In this document: positions 1-8,424 of the stretch, piece by piece
How the letters are laid out: each line of letters opens with the position of its first letter
How positions within the stretch are numbered: the stretch's first letter is position 1
Source: Curvibacter microcysteis
GTDB lineage: Bacteria; Pseudomonadota; Gammaproteobacteria; Burkholderiales; Burkholderiaceae_C
Length of the DNA stretch: 64,000 nt
Direction: 5' to 3' (one strand)
Assembly (NCBI RefSeq): GCF_028649435.1
Contig: NZ_JAQSIN010000003.1
The notes under the pieces: model-generated
What the model was told of the DNA's origin: nothing
The model's database searches: none
Seen by the model: the letters and a program-made list of their open reading frames with translations, nothing else
Made by a program: the position numbers and the translations under genes

Positions 1-1020
1 CGCTCGCCTGCCCATCAGCGCGCCACTGGCCGTGTCACCTTGGCCGATGTGGCCTTGGCGGCCGGCGTCAGTCCGATCACGGTGTCCCGCGCGTTGCGCG
101 GCGAGCGCGCGGTGGACCCCCTGCTGGTGGAGCGGGTGCAGGCGGCGGCGCTCAAGCTGGGCTATGTCCCCGATCCCGCGGCACGGGCGCTGGCCTCCAA
201 GCGCAGCACCCATGTGGCGGTGCTGATTCCGATGCTGTCCAACGAGCTCTTTGTGGGCTTGTTGGAGGCGGCACAAACTCGCTTGCGCGCCGCCGGTTAC
301 CAGACCCTGATCGGCATCACCCACTACGACCCCAGCGAGGAAGAGCAGTTGCTGCGCGAGCAGTTGATGCACCGCCCGGCTGGCTTGTTGGTGACGGGTT
401 TCGACCGCACCGAAGCCACGCGCCGGTTGATGGCGCAAAGCGGTGTGCCCTGCGTGCACATGATGGAGAACAGCGCCGATCCGGCGGTCTACAGCGTGGG
501 GTTTTCGCAGACTGACGCGGCCGTCACCATGACCCGGCACTTGCTGGCCCAGGGCTATCGGCGCATCGCTTTTGCCGCGGCCCAGTTGGATCCGCGCACC
601 TTGCAGCGCCAGCAGGGCTGGCGCCAGGCCTTGCAGGCCGAAGGCTTGTACGACCCTGCGTTGGAGTGGATGAACCCCGCGCCGTCCTCCATGGCGCTGG
701 GCGGGCGCTTGTTCCAGCAAATCATGGGGCAGTCGCCCTCTGTGGATGCGGTGTTCTTCTGTAACGACGACTTGGCCCAGGGGGCTTTGCTGGCGGCCAA
801 CCGCCTGCAGATCGCCGTGCCCCAGCGCGTGGCCATCGCGGGTTTCAACGACCTCACCGGCAGCGACTTGATGCTGCCCGCGCTGAGCACCGTGCACACC
901 CCCCTGGCCCGCATCGGGGACGAGGCCGCCGGCCTCTTGCTCAAGCTGATGCGCGGCGAGCCGGTCAGCCAAGGCTGCATTGCACTGGATTACCAACTGG
1001 TGGTGCGCAAAAGCACCTGA
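1..1020 (+). CDS. LacI/GalR-family transcriptional regulator (5' end outside window)
   Basis: The frame is open from the first base, so the true start lies upstream of the window. About 339 residues are visible. The N-terminal part is a LacI helix-turn-helix (LADVALAAGVSPITVSRALR) followed by the hinge, then a periplasmic-binding-protein-like effector domain (HVAVLIPML, AIAGFNDL). The family normally represses sugar or sugar-acid operons. The HTH and core look closest to the gluconate repressor GntR branch, but the ligand cannot be read from the sequence. Its target may lie to the left, outside the window. It is convergent with the DUF962 gene. Confidence 0.88.
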   Translation, partial: RSPAHQRATGRVTLADVALAAGVSPITVSRALRGERAVDPLLVERVQAAALKLGYVPDPAARALASKRSTHVAVLIPMLSNELFVGLLEAAQTRLRAAGYQTLIGITHYDPSEEEQLLREQLMHRPAGLLVTGFDRTEATRRLMAQSGVPCVHMMENSADPAVYSVGFSQTDAAVTMTRHLLAQGYRRIAFAAAQLDPRTLQRQQGWRQALQAEGLYDPALEWMNPAPSSMALGGRLFQQIMGQSPSVDAVFFCNDDLAQGALLAANRLQIAVPQRVAIAGFNDLTGSDLMLPALSTVHTPLARIGDEAAGLLLKLMRGEPVSQGCIALDYQLVVRKST

Positions 1021-1085
1021 GGGGCAGGCTCAGCCGCGCTGGCCGGTGCGCCTGCAAGGGGCCACACCCAGCCCAGGTCAGGCGC

Positions 1086-1622
1086 TCAAGACGCCTTGGC
1101 CGCCGAGGGCGCTGGTCCGCTGCGCGTGGGGCCTGCTTCGGCCTCGATGTCGTGGCGCAGGGTGAGGCACAGGCCCAGGGCAAACAGCAGTTCGGCCACG
1201 ACAAACAGGGGGCCCACCAGCAGCCCCACCAGATCGTCTACAAACGCTGGCTTGCGCCCTTCAAAGTAGTGACCCACGAACTGGATCACCCACCCCAGGC
1301 TGAACAAGCCCACGCCCCAGCCCAGCCAATGGGCGGTGCTGCCGTCGGCCAGGGGGTGCGCGAGACCGACCAAGGCACCGACGGCCCCGCTGACCATCCA
1401 CTCGACCAGGCCTTGGCCGCGGCTCAGGTACCAGGCGGTGCTGGCGGCCCAGGCCAGCCAGGCGGCGCTCAAGGGGAATCCCACCAGCTCAAAGCGGGCG
1501 CGGGCCAACAAGACACCCACGGCCAGCACAATCATCGGGACCCCGATCAAGTGGGTGGTGATGTTGCGTCGATCGCGGTGGTAATGGGCGTACCGGGTCA
1601 GCAGTTCCTGGGTGTTTGGCAT
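1086..1622 (-). CDS. DUF962 / Mpo1-like membrane protein
   Basis: A 178-residue protein with a conserved YAHYHRDRRNITTHLIGVP segment near the N-terminus, which matches the DUF962 (YGL010w/Mpo1) family. Four hydrophobic segments follow, with a GHYFEGRKPA motif between the third and fourth. Yeast Mpo1 is an Fe(II)-dependent dioxygenase acting on 2-hydroxy fatty acids. The bacterial members are mostly uncharacterised, so a lipid-related role is inference. The conserved histidines of the HYHRDRRN and GHYFEGRKPA motifs are present. The start is the ATG at 1622. The gene stands alone between convergent and divergent regulators. Confidence 0.8.
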   Translation of the reverse strand: MPNTQELLTRYAHYHRDRRNITTHLIGVPMIVLAVGVLLARARFELVGFPLSAAWLAWAASTAWYLSRGQGLVEWMVSGAVGALVGLAHPLADGSTAHWLGWGVGLFSLGWVIQFVGHYFEGRKPAFVDDLVGLLVGPLFVVAELLFALGLCLTLRHDIEAEAGPTRSGPAPSAAKAS

Positions 1623-1768
1623 GGGTGTCTCCTGTTGTGTGAATGCGCTGCGGCGACGCTGCTGAGGCCCGCGTCACCCGAGGCCATGCTAAGAGTCGGT
1701 CGTCGGCACGACTGTCAAACCCGATACATTTAAGGCCCCGTGCCTGGCTGGCTCTGGCCTTTGCTTCG

Positions 1769-2482
1769 ATGAAACTCCTCCCAACGCCCCCTGCCGAGTT
1801 GCTGCCTGCCTTGCGCAGCGACACCTGGTTTGACCAGTGCCCTGGTGACTTTCAACAGACCTTGTTGCGCCACGCTCAACTGTGGTCGCTGGACGATGGC
1901 GAAGCCTTGTACCAGCGGGGAGGGCGGGTGTCGGACCTGTGCTGCGTCACAGCGGGCGCCTTGCGCGTGGGGGCCTGGGGCGAGGACGGCAGCGCGTCGC
2001 TGTTGGCCTACATCGAGCCCTACCAATGGCTGGGTGAAATCTCCCTGCTGGACGACCGCCCCCGCAGCCACGACGTGGTGGCCGACGGCCCGACCACGGT
2101 GCTGCGCATCCCCGAGGCGGCCCTGCAGGATTGGCTGGCCCAGCACCCGGTGCATTGGCGGGCCCTGGCCCAGTTGGCTTGCGCCAAACTGCGCATGACC
2201 TTCATGGCGCTGGAAGACATCGCCCGGCTGCCACTGGAGCAGCGCCTGGCCAAGCGTTTGTGGCTGGTGTCGAGCGGCTATGGCGCGCGCAGCGGGCCAC
2301 CCCGCCGCTTGATCCGGCTGCCGCAAGAGCAACTGGCCTTGATGCTCGGCGTGAGTCGGCAAAGTGCCAGCAAGGCGTTGCACGCCCTGGAGCTGCGCGG
2401 CTGGATCAGCCTGCGCTACGGCACCATCGAATTGCTGGACTGGGAGGCGCTGCGAGCGCTGTCTGAAGGCCCATCCACATAA
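1769..2482 (+). CDS. Crp/Fnr-family transcriptional regulator
   Basis: A 237-residue protein with an N-terminal cyclic-nucleotide-binding-like beta barrel and a C-terminal winged HTH (QLALMLGVSRQSASKALHAL). There is no N-terminal cysteine cluster of the Fnr type, so oxygen sensing through an Fe-S cluster is unlikely. The effector is unknown. I chose the ATG at 1769 because the CNB-type domain begins directly after it; the frame is open further upstream without family-like sequence. Its last 67 bases overlap the last 67 bases of the opposing LysR gene. Confidence 0.85.
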   Translation: MKLLPTPPAELLPALRSDTWFDQCPGDFQQTLLRHAQLWSLDDGEALYQRGGRVSDLCCVTAGALRVGAWGEDGSASLLAYIEPYQWLGEISLLDDRPRSHDVVADGPTTVLRIPEAALQDWLAQHPVHWRALAQLACAKLRMTFMALEDIARLPLEQRLAKRLWLVSSGYGARSGPPRRLIRLPQEQLALMLGVSRQSASKALHALELRGWISLRYGTIELLDWEALRALSEGPST

Positions 2483-3372
2483 GGGATCAGCACCCCGGCC
2501 AGCCAATCCATGAAGACCTGAACCCGGCGCGCCAGCTGGCGGCGGTGCGGGTAGAGCAATGACACCGGCAGGGGCGGCGCACGGTAGCGGGGCAGGACCT
2601 CGACCAACTGGCCTGAGTCCATCCAGGGTCGCAGGCCGGCCAGCGGGGCTTGGATCAGGCCCAGACCAGCCAGGCAGGCGGCTTGGTAGGCCTCGGTGCT
2701 GTTCACGCTCAGCGCCCCCTGCATGGGCAGGGTGTGGCATTGACCCCGTTCATCGCACCATTCCCAGCCACCGCCCCGAGCGCCCAGCGGGCTTTGGTAA
2801 TGCACCAACTGGTGCCCAGCCAGGTCCGCCAGGGTTTGTGGATGGCCCTGCGCCTGCAGGTAGGCCGGACTCGCGCAGTTGACCTGGGCCAGCTGGCCCA
2901 GGGGCCGAGCCACCAGGCCCGATTCCTCCAGGCGACCCACGCGCAGCACGCAGTCGAAGCCTTCGCGCACCAGGTCCACCCGGCGGTCGGTGCAGCTGAG
3001 CTCCAACTTCAGCAAAGGGTGTTGGCACATGAATTCCGGTAGCCGGGGCAGCACCAGGTTTCTGGCCGTGCTCACCGGCATGTCCACTCGCAAGCGGCCG
3101 CTGAGCTGTTCGGGTTGCTGGCGAAACAGGCCTTGCAGTTCGTCCAGATCGGCCAGTACATCTTTGCTTCGCTCGTAAAACAGAGCACCGTCCGGCGTGA
3201 GTTGCACCCGGCGTGTGGTGCGCAGCAGTAGGCGCGCGCCGACTTGGGCTTCCAGCTGTTGAATGGCCAGGGACACGCTGGCCTTGGGACAGCCCAGTTG
3301 TTCAGCGGCCTGGGTGAAGCTGTGCAGCTCCGCCACCCGGACAAACGCGTGCAAGGTCTCGATGGGGTTCAT
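2416..3372 (-). CDS. LysR-family transcriptional regulator
   Basis: A 318-residue LysR regulator. The N-terminal HTH (SFTQAAEQLGCPKASVSLAI) is followed by a substrate-binding domain that begins RLRVDMPVSTARNLVLPRL. This is the branch often found divergent from a short-chain dehydrogenase or quinone reductase. It starts 133 bases from the divergent SDR gene, and a nested inverted repeat between them (3380-3415) is a good candidate operator. It probably represses or activates that SDR gene and itself. The C-terminus runs into the coding end of the opposing Crp/Fnr gene. Confidence 0.9.
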   Translation of the reverse strand: MNPIETLHAFVRVAELHSFTQAAEQLGCPKASVSLAIQQLEAQVGARLLLRTTRRVQLTPDGALFYERSKDVLADLDELQGLFRQQPEQLSGRLRVDMPVSTARNLVLPRLPEFMCQHPLLKLELSCTDRRVDLVREGFDCVLRVGRLEESGLVARPLGQLAQVNCASPAYLQAQGHPQTLADLAGHQLVHYQSPLGARGGGWEWCDERGQCHTLPMQGALSVNSTEAYQAACLAGLGLIQAPLAGLRPWMDSGQLVEVLPRYRAPPLPVSLLYPHRRQLARRVQVFMDWLAGVLIPYVDGPSDSARSASQSSNSMVP

Positions 3373-3379
3373 GACCGCC

Positions 3380-3415
3380 TTTGATTGTTATTTCAGGCTG
3401 GATTGTGAAATCAAA
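3380..3415. promoter_or_regulatory. candidate LysR operator between LysR and SDR genes
   Basis: Two nested inverted repeats share one centre region: ATTTCA at 3390-3395 with TGAAAT at 3406-3411, and TTTGAT at 3380-3385 with ATCAAA at 3410-3415. The inner pair has a 10-base spacer and fits the T-N11-A style of LysR sites. The region is AT-rich compared with its surroundings and lies in the divergent promoter. Confidence 0.5.
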
Positions 3416-3505
3416 ATATCTGTATTTATTCTATTTTTTCAGATCAATAGACTGGCGTCACTTTTCAACCCCGACCGCCTGATCGGTCTTTTGCCAGGAT
3501 CTGAC

Positions 3506-4315
3506 ATGACAAATTTTGACGCTGCCACACGGCCTTCGACCCCGCCCGCCGCCCCAGTGGCCCTGATCACTGGGGGCAGCCGGGGCCTGGGGCGCAGCAT
3601 GGCCTTGGCCCTGGCGCGCCAGGGCACCGACGTGGTGCTGACCTACCGCCAGCAGCAAGCCGAGGCGCAGGCCGTGGTGGCCGAGATTGAAGCGCTGGGT
3701 GGGCGGGCCTTGGCCATGCCACTCGATGTGGGCATGGCCCAGGGCATGAGCGCTTACTTTGCTGACTTCGCGGGCCGTTTGCGCGAGGCTTTGGCCCAGC
3801 ATTGGGGCGCCCGTCACTTGGATGCTTTGGTGAACAACGCGGGGGTGGGGGCGTATGCGCCCATCGCCGACACCCAGGAGGCGCAGTTCGATCTGCTGTT
3901 CAACGTGCACCTGAAGGGGGTGTTCTTCCTGACTCAGGCCCTCTTGCCTCTGTTGCGTGACGGCGGGCGGATCCTCAACGTGTCCAGTGGCCTGACGCGA
4001 TTTGCCCTGCCGGGCTATGCGGCCTACGCCAGCATGAAGGGCGGCATCGAGGTGCTGACACGCTATCTGGCCAAGGAGTTGGGCCCGCGCGGCATCGCGG
4101 TCAACGCGTTGGCGCCCGGTGCCATCGAAACCGATTTTGGGGATGGGGCGGTGCGTAACAACGTGGCGCTGAACCAATTCGTGGCCAGTCAAACCGCCTT
4201 GGGCAGGGTCGGCTTGCCCGATGACATCGGGGGCGTTGTGGCGGCGCTGCTGTCGCCTGGCAGCGCCTGGGTGAATGCGCAGCGCATCGAGGCTTCGGGC
4301 GGCATGTTCCTCTGA
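3506..4315 (+). CDS. SDR-family NAD(P)-dependent oxidoreductase
   Basis: A 269-residue classical short-chain dehydrogenase. It has the cofactor motif TGGSRGLG at residues 22-29, NNAG at 110-113, a catalytic Ser in NVSSG (about 160), and Tyr174-x-x-x-Lys178 in YASMK. The substrate is unknown; sequence of this type is often annotated as 3-oxoacyl-ACP reductase-like. The ATG at 3506 precedes the family N-terminus, while the frame stays open upstream into the LysR promoter. It is divergent from the LysR regulator that probably controls it. Confidence 0.88.
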   Translation: MTNFDAATRPSTPPAAPVALITGGSRGLGRSMALALARQGTDVVLTYRQQQAEAQAVVAEIEALGGRALAMPLDVGMAQGMSAYFADFAGRLREALAQHWGARHLDALVNNAGVGAYAPIADTQEAQFDLLFNVHLKGVFFLTQALLPLLRDGGRILNVSSGLTRFALPGYAAYASMKGGIEVLTRYLAKELGPRGIAVNALAPGAIETDFGDGAVRNNVALNQFVASQTALGRVGLPDDIGGVVAALLSPGSAWVNAQRIEASGGMFL

Positions 4316-4327
4316 GGAACCACGCAC

Positions 4328-4807
4328 TCAGTGTTGAGGCGAGGCGTTGGCGTCGCTGTCCAAATTGCCTCGCAAGCGCTTGAGCAGGCCCAGCAGTTGC
4401 GTCAATTCGCTCGGGGCCAGGCCGCGCAGGCTCAGCGCCAGCACCTCACGACGGGCCTGTTGCAAGGTCTGGTGCAGCGCCAGGCCGCTGGCCGAAGGGC
4501 TCAGGCACTGGCTGCGCCGGTCGTGCGGCGCAGGCTCGGCTTGCAAATAGCCCTCCGTGACCAAAGACTTGATCAGGCGCGCGATCTGGGCCTTGTCGCG
4601 GCCGCTGTGCTGCACCAGATCGCTTTGGCTCGCGCCGGGGTGGCGCACAAAGTACTGCAGCGCGCGCATTTCCATGGGCGGCAGCGCCTGGGCTTGTTCG
4701 CCCAAACCGTGGCGCAAGCGGCCCTTGAGCCCGAACACCAGCGCTTGCAGGCTTTCCAGTACCTCATCTTCCAGGGCGCCTGTGGGGTCTTGTTTTTTGG
4801 TTGACAT
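4328..4807 (-). CDS. MarR-family transcriptional regulator
   Basis: A 159-residue MarR regulator with a winged HTH (SQSDLVQHSGRDKAQIARLI) and the downstream wing sequence PHDRRSQCLSPSASG. The ATG at 4807 is taken as start; an in-frame TTG lies two codons upstream. A 15-base palindrome (4800-4814) overlaps its start codon, and a second copy lies 33 bases away in the promoter it shares with the siderophore-interacting protein gene. This suggests repression of both genes. The ligand is unknown. Confidence 0.87.
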   Translation of the reverse strand: MSTKKQDPTGALEDEVLESLQALVFGLKGRLRHGLGEQAQALPPMEMRALQYFVRHPGASQSDLVQHSGRDKAQIARLIKSLVTEGYLQAEPAPHDRRSQCLSPSASGLALHQTLQQARREVLALSLRGLAPSELTQLLGLLKRLRGNLDSDANASPQH

Positions 4808-4847
4808 TATCAACTTATGTTTTTAATATTTGGTTGATCATATCAAC
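4800..4847. promoter_or_regulatory. pair of MarR-type palindromic operators
   Basis: Two copies of a 15-base palindrome lie in the divergent promoter: GTTGACATTATCAAC at 4800-4814 and GTTGATCATATCAAC at 4833-4847. Both fit GTTGAY-N3-RTCAAC loosely. They are 33 bases apart centre to centre, close to three helical turns, so two dimers would bind the same DNA face. One overlaps the MarR start codon and the other lies 16 bases before the oxidoreductase start. Confidence 0.6.
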
Positions 4848-4862
4848 TAACTGAAAGTGCCC

Positions 4863-5696
4863 ATGTCTGCTGTGCTGAACCCCGTCATTCCCGATCACCT
4901 CTTGCCCCAGCGCGTGCGCCACAACGCGGTGGTGCGCCGCCTGCGTGTGCTGCGCAGCGGCCGCCCCAGCCCCGGCGTGATCAGCCTCACCGTGGGCGGC
5001 GAAGCGCTGCAAGGCTTTGTCTCGGCGGCCTTTGATGACCACTTGAAGCTGATGCTGCCGCCCCAGCCGGGCGCGCCCTTGGTCTTGCCTGAACTGCGCG
5101 ATGGCCGCCCGGCCTGGCCCGAAGGCCTGCGCCCCGAGCAGCGCCCGGTGATGCGTGATTACACGCCGCGCCACTTTGACCCCATCAGCCTGGAGCTGGA
5201 CCTGGAGTTCGCCGTGCACGGCGCAGGTCCTGCCGCGGATTGGGCCCTGCACGCCCGCCCAGGCGATGAAGTCGGCATCGGCGGGCCCAAGGGGTCGTGG
5301 GTGGTGCCGCCGGGCCACGATGCGTATGTGTTGGTCGGCGATGAAAGCGCTTTGCCCGCCATCGCCCGCCGCCTGGAAGAACTCCCCGCGCAGGCGCGAG
5401 TCACGGTGTTGGTCGAGGTCGCTCAGGCGGCGGATCAACGGGGCCTGAGCAGCCCTGCCCGGGTGGACTTGCGCTGGCTGGTGCGCGCGGACGCCGCGCC
5501 GGGCGAGCGATTGCTGCAAGTCGTGCGGGAGTTGCCCCTGCCGCCAGGCCACACCTACCTGTGGGCGGCCGGGGAAGGGCGCACCATGGCTGCGGTGCGT
5601 GAGCATTGGCTGGCACTGGGACAGCCTGCTTCCCTGATGCGCGTGGCCGCCTACTGGAAGCAAGGCCTGCCTGGTCACCATGAAAACCTGGCCTGA
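4863..5696 (+). CDS. siderophore-interacting protein (FAD-binding ferric reductase)
   Basis: A 277-residue SIP/ViuB-family flavoprotein. RDYTPRHFD (about residues 97-105) is the FAD-binding RxYT motif. GPKGSWVVPP and VGDESALPAI mark the NAD(P)H-binding half. The C-terminal AAGEGRTMAAVREHW segment is typical of the family. Members reduce ferric siderophore complexes in the cytoplasm to release iron. The ATG at 4863 is used. It is divergent from the MarR regulator. No siderophore transport gene is nearby, so the ferric substrate is unknown. Confidence 0.88.
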   Translation: MSAVLNPVIPDHLLPQRVRHNAVVRRLRVLRSGRPSPGVISLTVGGEALQGFVSAAFDDHLKLMLPPQPGAPLVLPELRDGRPAWPEGLRPEQRPVMRDYTPRHFDPISLELDLEFAVHGAGPAADWALHARPGDEVGIGGPKGSWVVPPGHDAYVLVGDESALPAIARRLEELPAQARVTVLVEVAQAADQRGLSSPARVDLRWLVRADAAPGERLLQVVRELPLPPGHTYLWAAGEGRTMAAVREHWLALGQPASLMRVAAYWKQGLPGHHENLA

Positions 5697-5826
5697 GCCG
5701 GGCCTGTCGCGCTTAAAAAGCCGCAAGTTCGTCACAACCGAGGGTAAACCCTGGTGATTGGCGAACAATTTCCTTCATTTCTCTCGGATATTCAAATGGC
5801 TGTCACCAAAAGTACTGCAAAATAGC

Positions 5827-5838
5827 ACGACCGTTCGT
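5827..5838. promoter_or_regulatory. candidate TetR operator ACGA-N4-TCGT
   Basis: An interrupted palindrome ACGACCGTTCGT lies 20 bases before the TetR gene start, in an AT-rich stretch. Short ACG/CGT palindromes of this kind are typical TetR-family sites and fit autoregulation. Only one copy was noticed. Confidence 0.4.
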
Positions 5839-5857
5839 TTTATTTGCAAGACAGCCC

Positions 5858-6532
5858 ATGCCTGAAGCCTCTTCGATTGCCAAAAAGCCCCGTGCCGCAA
5901 CGCGGGCGCGCAGTGGCCGCGCGCTGCAAAAAGGCCAGCAGACCAAGGCCGCCATTGTGGAGGCGGCCCTGGGCCTGGCCACCCAAATTGGCCTGGAAGG
6001 CCTGTCCATCGGGGCTTTGGCCGAAGTCACCCAAATGAGCAAGTCGGGCGTGTTTGCCCACTTCGGCTCGCGTGAAGAACTGCAAATCTCCGTCATCCGT
6101 GAGTACCACGTCCGATTCGAAGACGAGGTCTTCTACCCCGCCATGAGTGCCCCCCGGGGCCTGCCCCGCCTGCGCGCCATGTTCGCCAACTGGATGCAGC
6201 GCACCTCCGTCGAAATTGACTCGGGTTGCCTCTACATCAGCGGGGCCGTCGAGTTTGACGACCGACCGGGCCCGGTGCGCGACGCCCTGGCCAGTTCGGT
6301 CATGACCTGGCATGCCGCCATGAAGCGCGCCATCACCTTGGCCAAGCACGATGGCCAGTTGGGCGCCGACGTGAACGAGGACCAGATGCTGTTCGAAATC
6401 CATGGCCTGATCCTGGCCCTGCACTACGAGGCCCGCTTCCTCAAACACCCCGGTTCCATCGCCAAGGCCAATCAGGGCTTTGACAACATCCTGGCCCGCT
6501 ACGGCGCGGCCGACCCCCACAGCGCGAGCTGA
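5858..6532 (+). CDS. TetR-family transcriptional regulator of the beta-oxidation locus
   Basis: A 224-residue TetR regulator. After a basic N-terminal tail (about 25 residues) comes the HTH: LSIGALAEVTQMSKSGVFAHF (residues about 50-70), then an all-helical ligand domain. It lies 54 bases before the acyl-CoA dehydrogenase gene on the same strand, so it probably senses an acyl-CoA and represses the fatty-acid genes after it. That role is inferred from position. The ATG at 5858 was chosen because the strongly basic tail begins there. Confidence 0.85.
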   Translation: MPEASSIAKKPRAATRARSGRALQKGQQTKAAIVEAALGLATQIGLEGLSIGALAEVTQMSKSGVFAHFGSREELQISVIREYHVRFEDEVFYPAMSAPRGLPRLRAMFANWMQRTSVEIDSGCLYISGAVEFDDRPGPVRDALASSVMTWHAAMKRAITLAKHDGQLGADVNEDQMLFEIHGLILALHYEARFLKHPGSIAKANQGFDNILARYGAADPHSAS

Positions 6533-6586
6533 TGGATTTCCCCCGTTTTTCGCTTTCATCCCATCGATCTGTCTAGGAGACATTCC

Positions 6587-8383
6587 ATGCCTACTTACAA
6601 CCCCCCCCTGCGTGACATGCAATTCGTGCTGCATGAAGTGCTCAAGGTCAGCGACGAGTTCAAGGCCCTGCCCAAGCATGCCGAGATCGATGCGGACACC
6701 ATCAACGCGGTGCTCGAAGAAGGCGGCAAGTTCGCCGCCGAAGTCACCTTCCCGCTGAACATCAGCGGCGACACCGAGGGCTGCGTGCTCGACAAGAGCA
6801 CCCACGAAGTCAAGACCCCGACGGGCTTCAAGGATGCGTATGCCAAGTACGTCGAAGGCGGCTGGGCGGCCCTGTCCTGCGACCCCGAGTACGGCGGCCA
6901 AGGCCTGCCCTTCGTGGTCAACCAGTGCTTCTACGAGATGATGAACTCGGCCAACCAAGCCTGGACCATGTACCCGGGCCTGAGCCATGGCGCCTACGAA
7001 GCCCTGCACGCGCACGGCACCGACGAGCAAAAGCGCCTGTACCTGCCCAAGCTCACCAGCGGTGAATGGACCGGCACCATGTGCCTGACCGAACCGCATT
7101 GCGGCACCGACCTGGGCTTGCTGCGCACCAAGGCTGAACCCCAAGCCGACGGCAGCTACAAAATCACCGGCAACAAGATCTTCATCAGCGCCGGCGAGCA
7201 CGACATGACCCCCAACATCGTGCACCTGGTGTTGGCGCGCCTGCCGGACGCTCCGGCCGGCAGCAAGGGCATCAGCCTGTTCGTGGTGCCCAAGTTCCAG
7301 GTCAATGCCGATGGCAGCCTGGGTGAGCGCAACCCGATCTTCTGCGGTGGCCTGGAGCACAAGATGGGCATCCACGGCAATGCCACGGCGCAAATCGTCA
7401 TCGACGGCGCGGTCGGCACCCTGGTCGGCCAGCCCAACAAGGGCCTGGCCGCCATGTTCGTGATGATGAACGCCGCCCGCCTGGGCGTGGGCAACCAGTC
7501 GCTGGGCCTGACCGAAGTGGCCTACCAAAACGCGCTGGCCTACGCCAAGGACCGCATCCAGATGCGCTCGCTGACGGGCACCAAGGCCAAGGACAAGCCG
7601 GCCGATCCGATCATCGTGCACCCCGATGTGCGCAAGATGCTGTTGACTGCGCGCGCCTACGCCGAAGGCGGCCGCGCCATGGCTTGCTTCTGCGCCGTGC
7701 TGCTGGACAAGGAAATCAACCACCCGGACGAAAAGGTGCGCAAGGACTCCGCCGAAATGGTGGCCCTGCTGACCCCGATCGTGAAGGCCTTCATCACCGA
7801 CAACGCCTGGGCGGCGACCACCGCCTGCCAGCAAGTGTTTGGTGGCCATGGCTACATCAAGGAATGGGGCATGGAGCAGTTCGTGCGCGATGCCCGCATC
7901 AACATGATCTATGAAGGCACCAACACCATCCAGTCGCTGGACCTGCTGGGCCGCAAGATCCTGGGCAACAACGGCGCTTCGCTGAAGAAGTTCGGCAAGC
8001 TCGTGGCTCAACTGGTGGAAGCCGAAGGCGTCAACGAGAAGATGGCCGAGTTCATCAACCCGCTGGCCTACCTGGGCGACCAGATGACCAAGTTCACCAC
8101 CGAAATCGGCTTCAAGGGCTTCCAGAACCCCGACGAAGTGGGCGCTGCCGCCGTCGACTACCTGCGCGTCGCCGGCCACCTGGTGTTCGCCTACTTCTTT
8201 GCCCGCATGGCCTCGGTGGCCCTGAAGGAAATCGCGGCCGGCAACACCGACCCGTTCTACCAGGCCAAGCTGCAAACCGCGCGCTTCTACTTCGCCAAGC
8301 TGTTCCCTGAAACCGCTTCGCTGATGCGCACCGCCCGCAGCGGCTCCAAGGTGTTGATGGACACCGACGCCGTGTTCGCCTGA
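6587..8383 (+). CDS. acyl-CoA dehydrogenase (FAD-dependent, long form)
   Basis: A 598-residue acyl-CoA dehydrogenase of the long DmdC/FadE5-like type. Landmarks are MCLTEPHCGTDLG (FAD/substrate region, about residues 165-177), QQVFGGHGYIKEWGMEQFVRDARI (about 420-443), and YEGTNTIQ with a C-terminal extension found in this subfamily. It catalyses the first step of acyl-CoA beta-oxidation and passes electrons to ETF. It has a strong ribosome site (AGGAGA, 7 bases before ATG). Chain-length preference cannot be judged. The fadN-type and thiolase genes follow. Confidence 0.9.
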   Translation: MPTYNPPLRDMQFVLHEVLKVSDEFKALPKHAEIDADTINAVLEEGGKFAAEVTFPLNISGDTEGCVLDKSTHEVKTPTGFKDAYAKYVEGGWAALSCDPEYGGQGLPFVVNQCFYEMMNSANQAWTMYPGLSHGAYEALHAHGTDEQKRLYLPKLTSGEWTGTMCLTEPHCGTDLGLLRTKAEPQADGSYKITGNKIFISAGEHDMTPNIVHLVLARLPDAPAGSKGISLFVVPKFQVNADGSLGERNPIFCGGLEHKMGIHGNATAQIVIDGAVGTLVGQPNKGLAAMFVMMNAARLGVGNQSLGLTEVAYQNALAYAKDRIQMRSLTGTKAKDKPADPIIVHPDVRKMLLTARAYAEGGRAMACFCAVLLDKEINHPDEKVRKDSAEMVALLTPIVKAFITDNAWAATTACQQVFGGHGYIKEWGMEQFVRDARINMIYEGTNTIQSLDLLGRKILGNNGASLKKFGKLVAQLVEAEGVNEKMAEFINPLAYLGDQMTKFTTEIGFKGFQNPDEVGAAAVDYLRVAGHLVFAYFFARMASVALKEIAAGNTDPFYQAKLQTARFYFAKLFPETASLMRTARSGSKVLMDTDAVFA

Positions 8384-8424
8384 TCCGCGTGACGTCAACG
8401 CCCCACCTCATGCAGGAGATCTCC

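Noticed and set aside
5840..8398. A long minus-strand open frame (about 850 codons) opposite the acyl-CoA dehydrogenase
   Set aside because: It is low-complexity His/Gly/Ala/Val-rich sequence with no domain, typical of the antisense frame of a GC-rich gene. The same applies to the long frames opposite fadN, thiolase, urtAB, icd, maeB and the UraD fusion.
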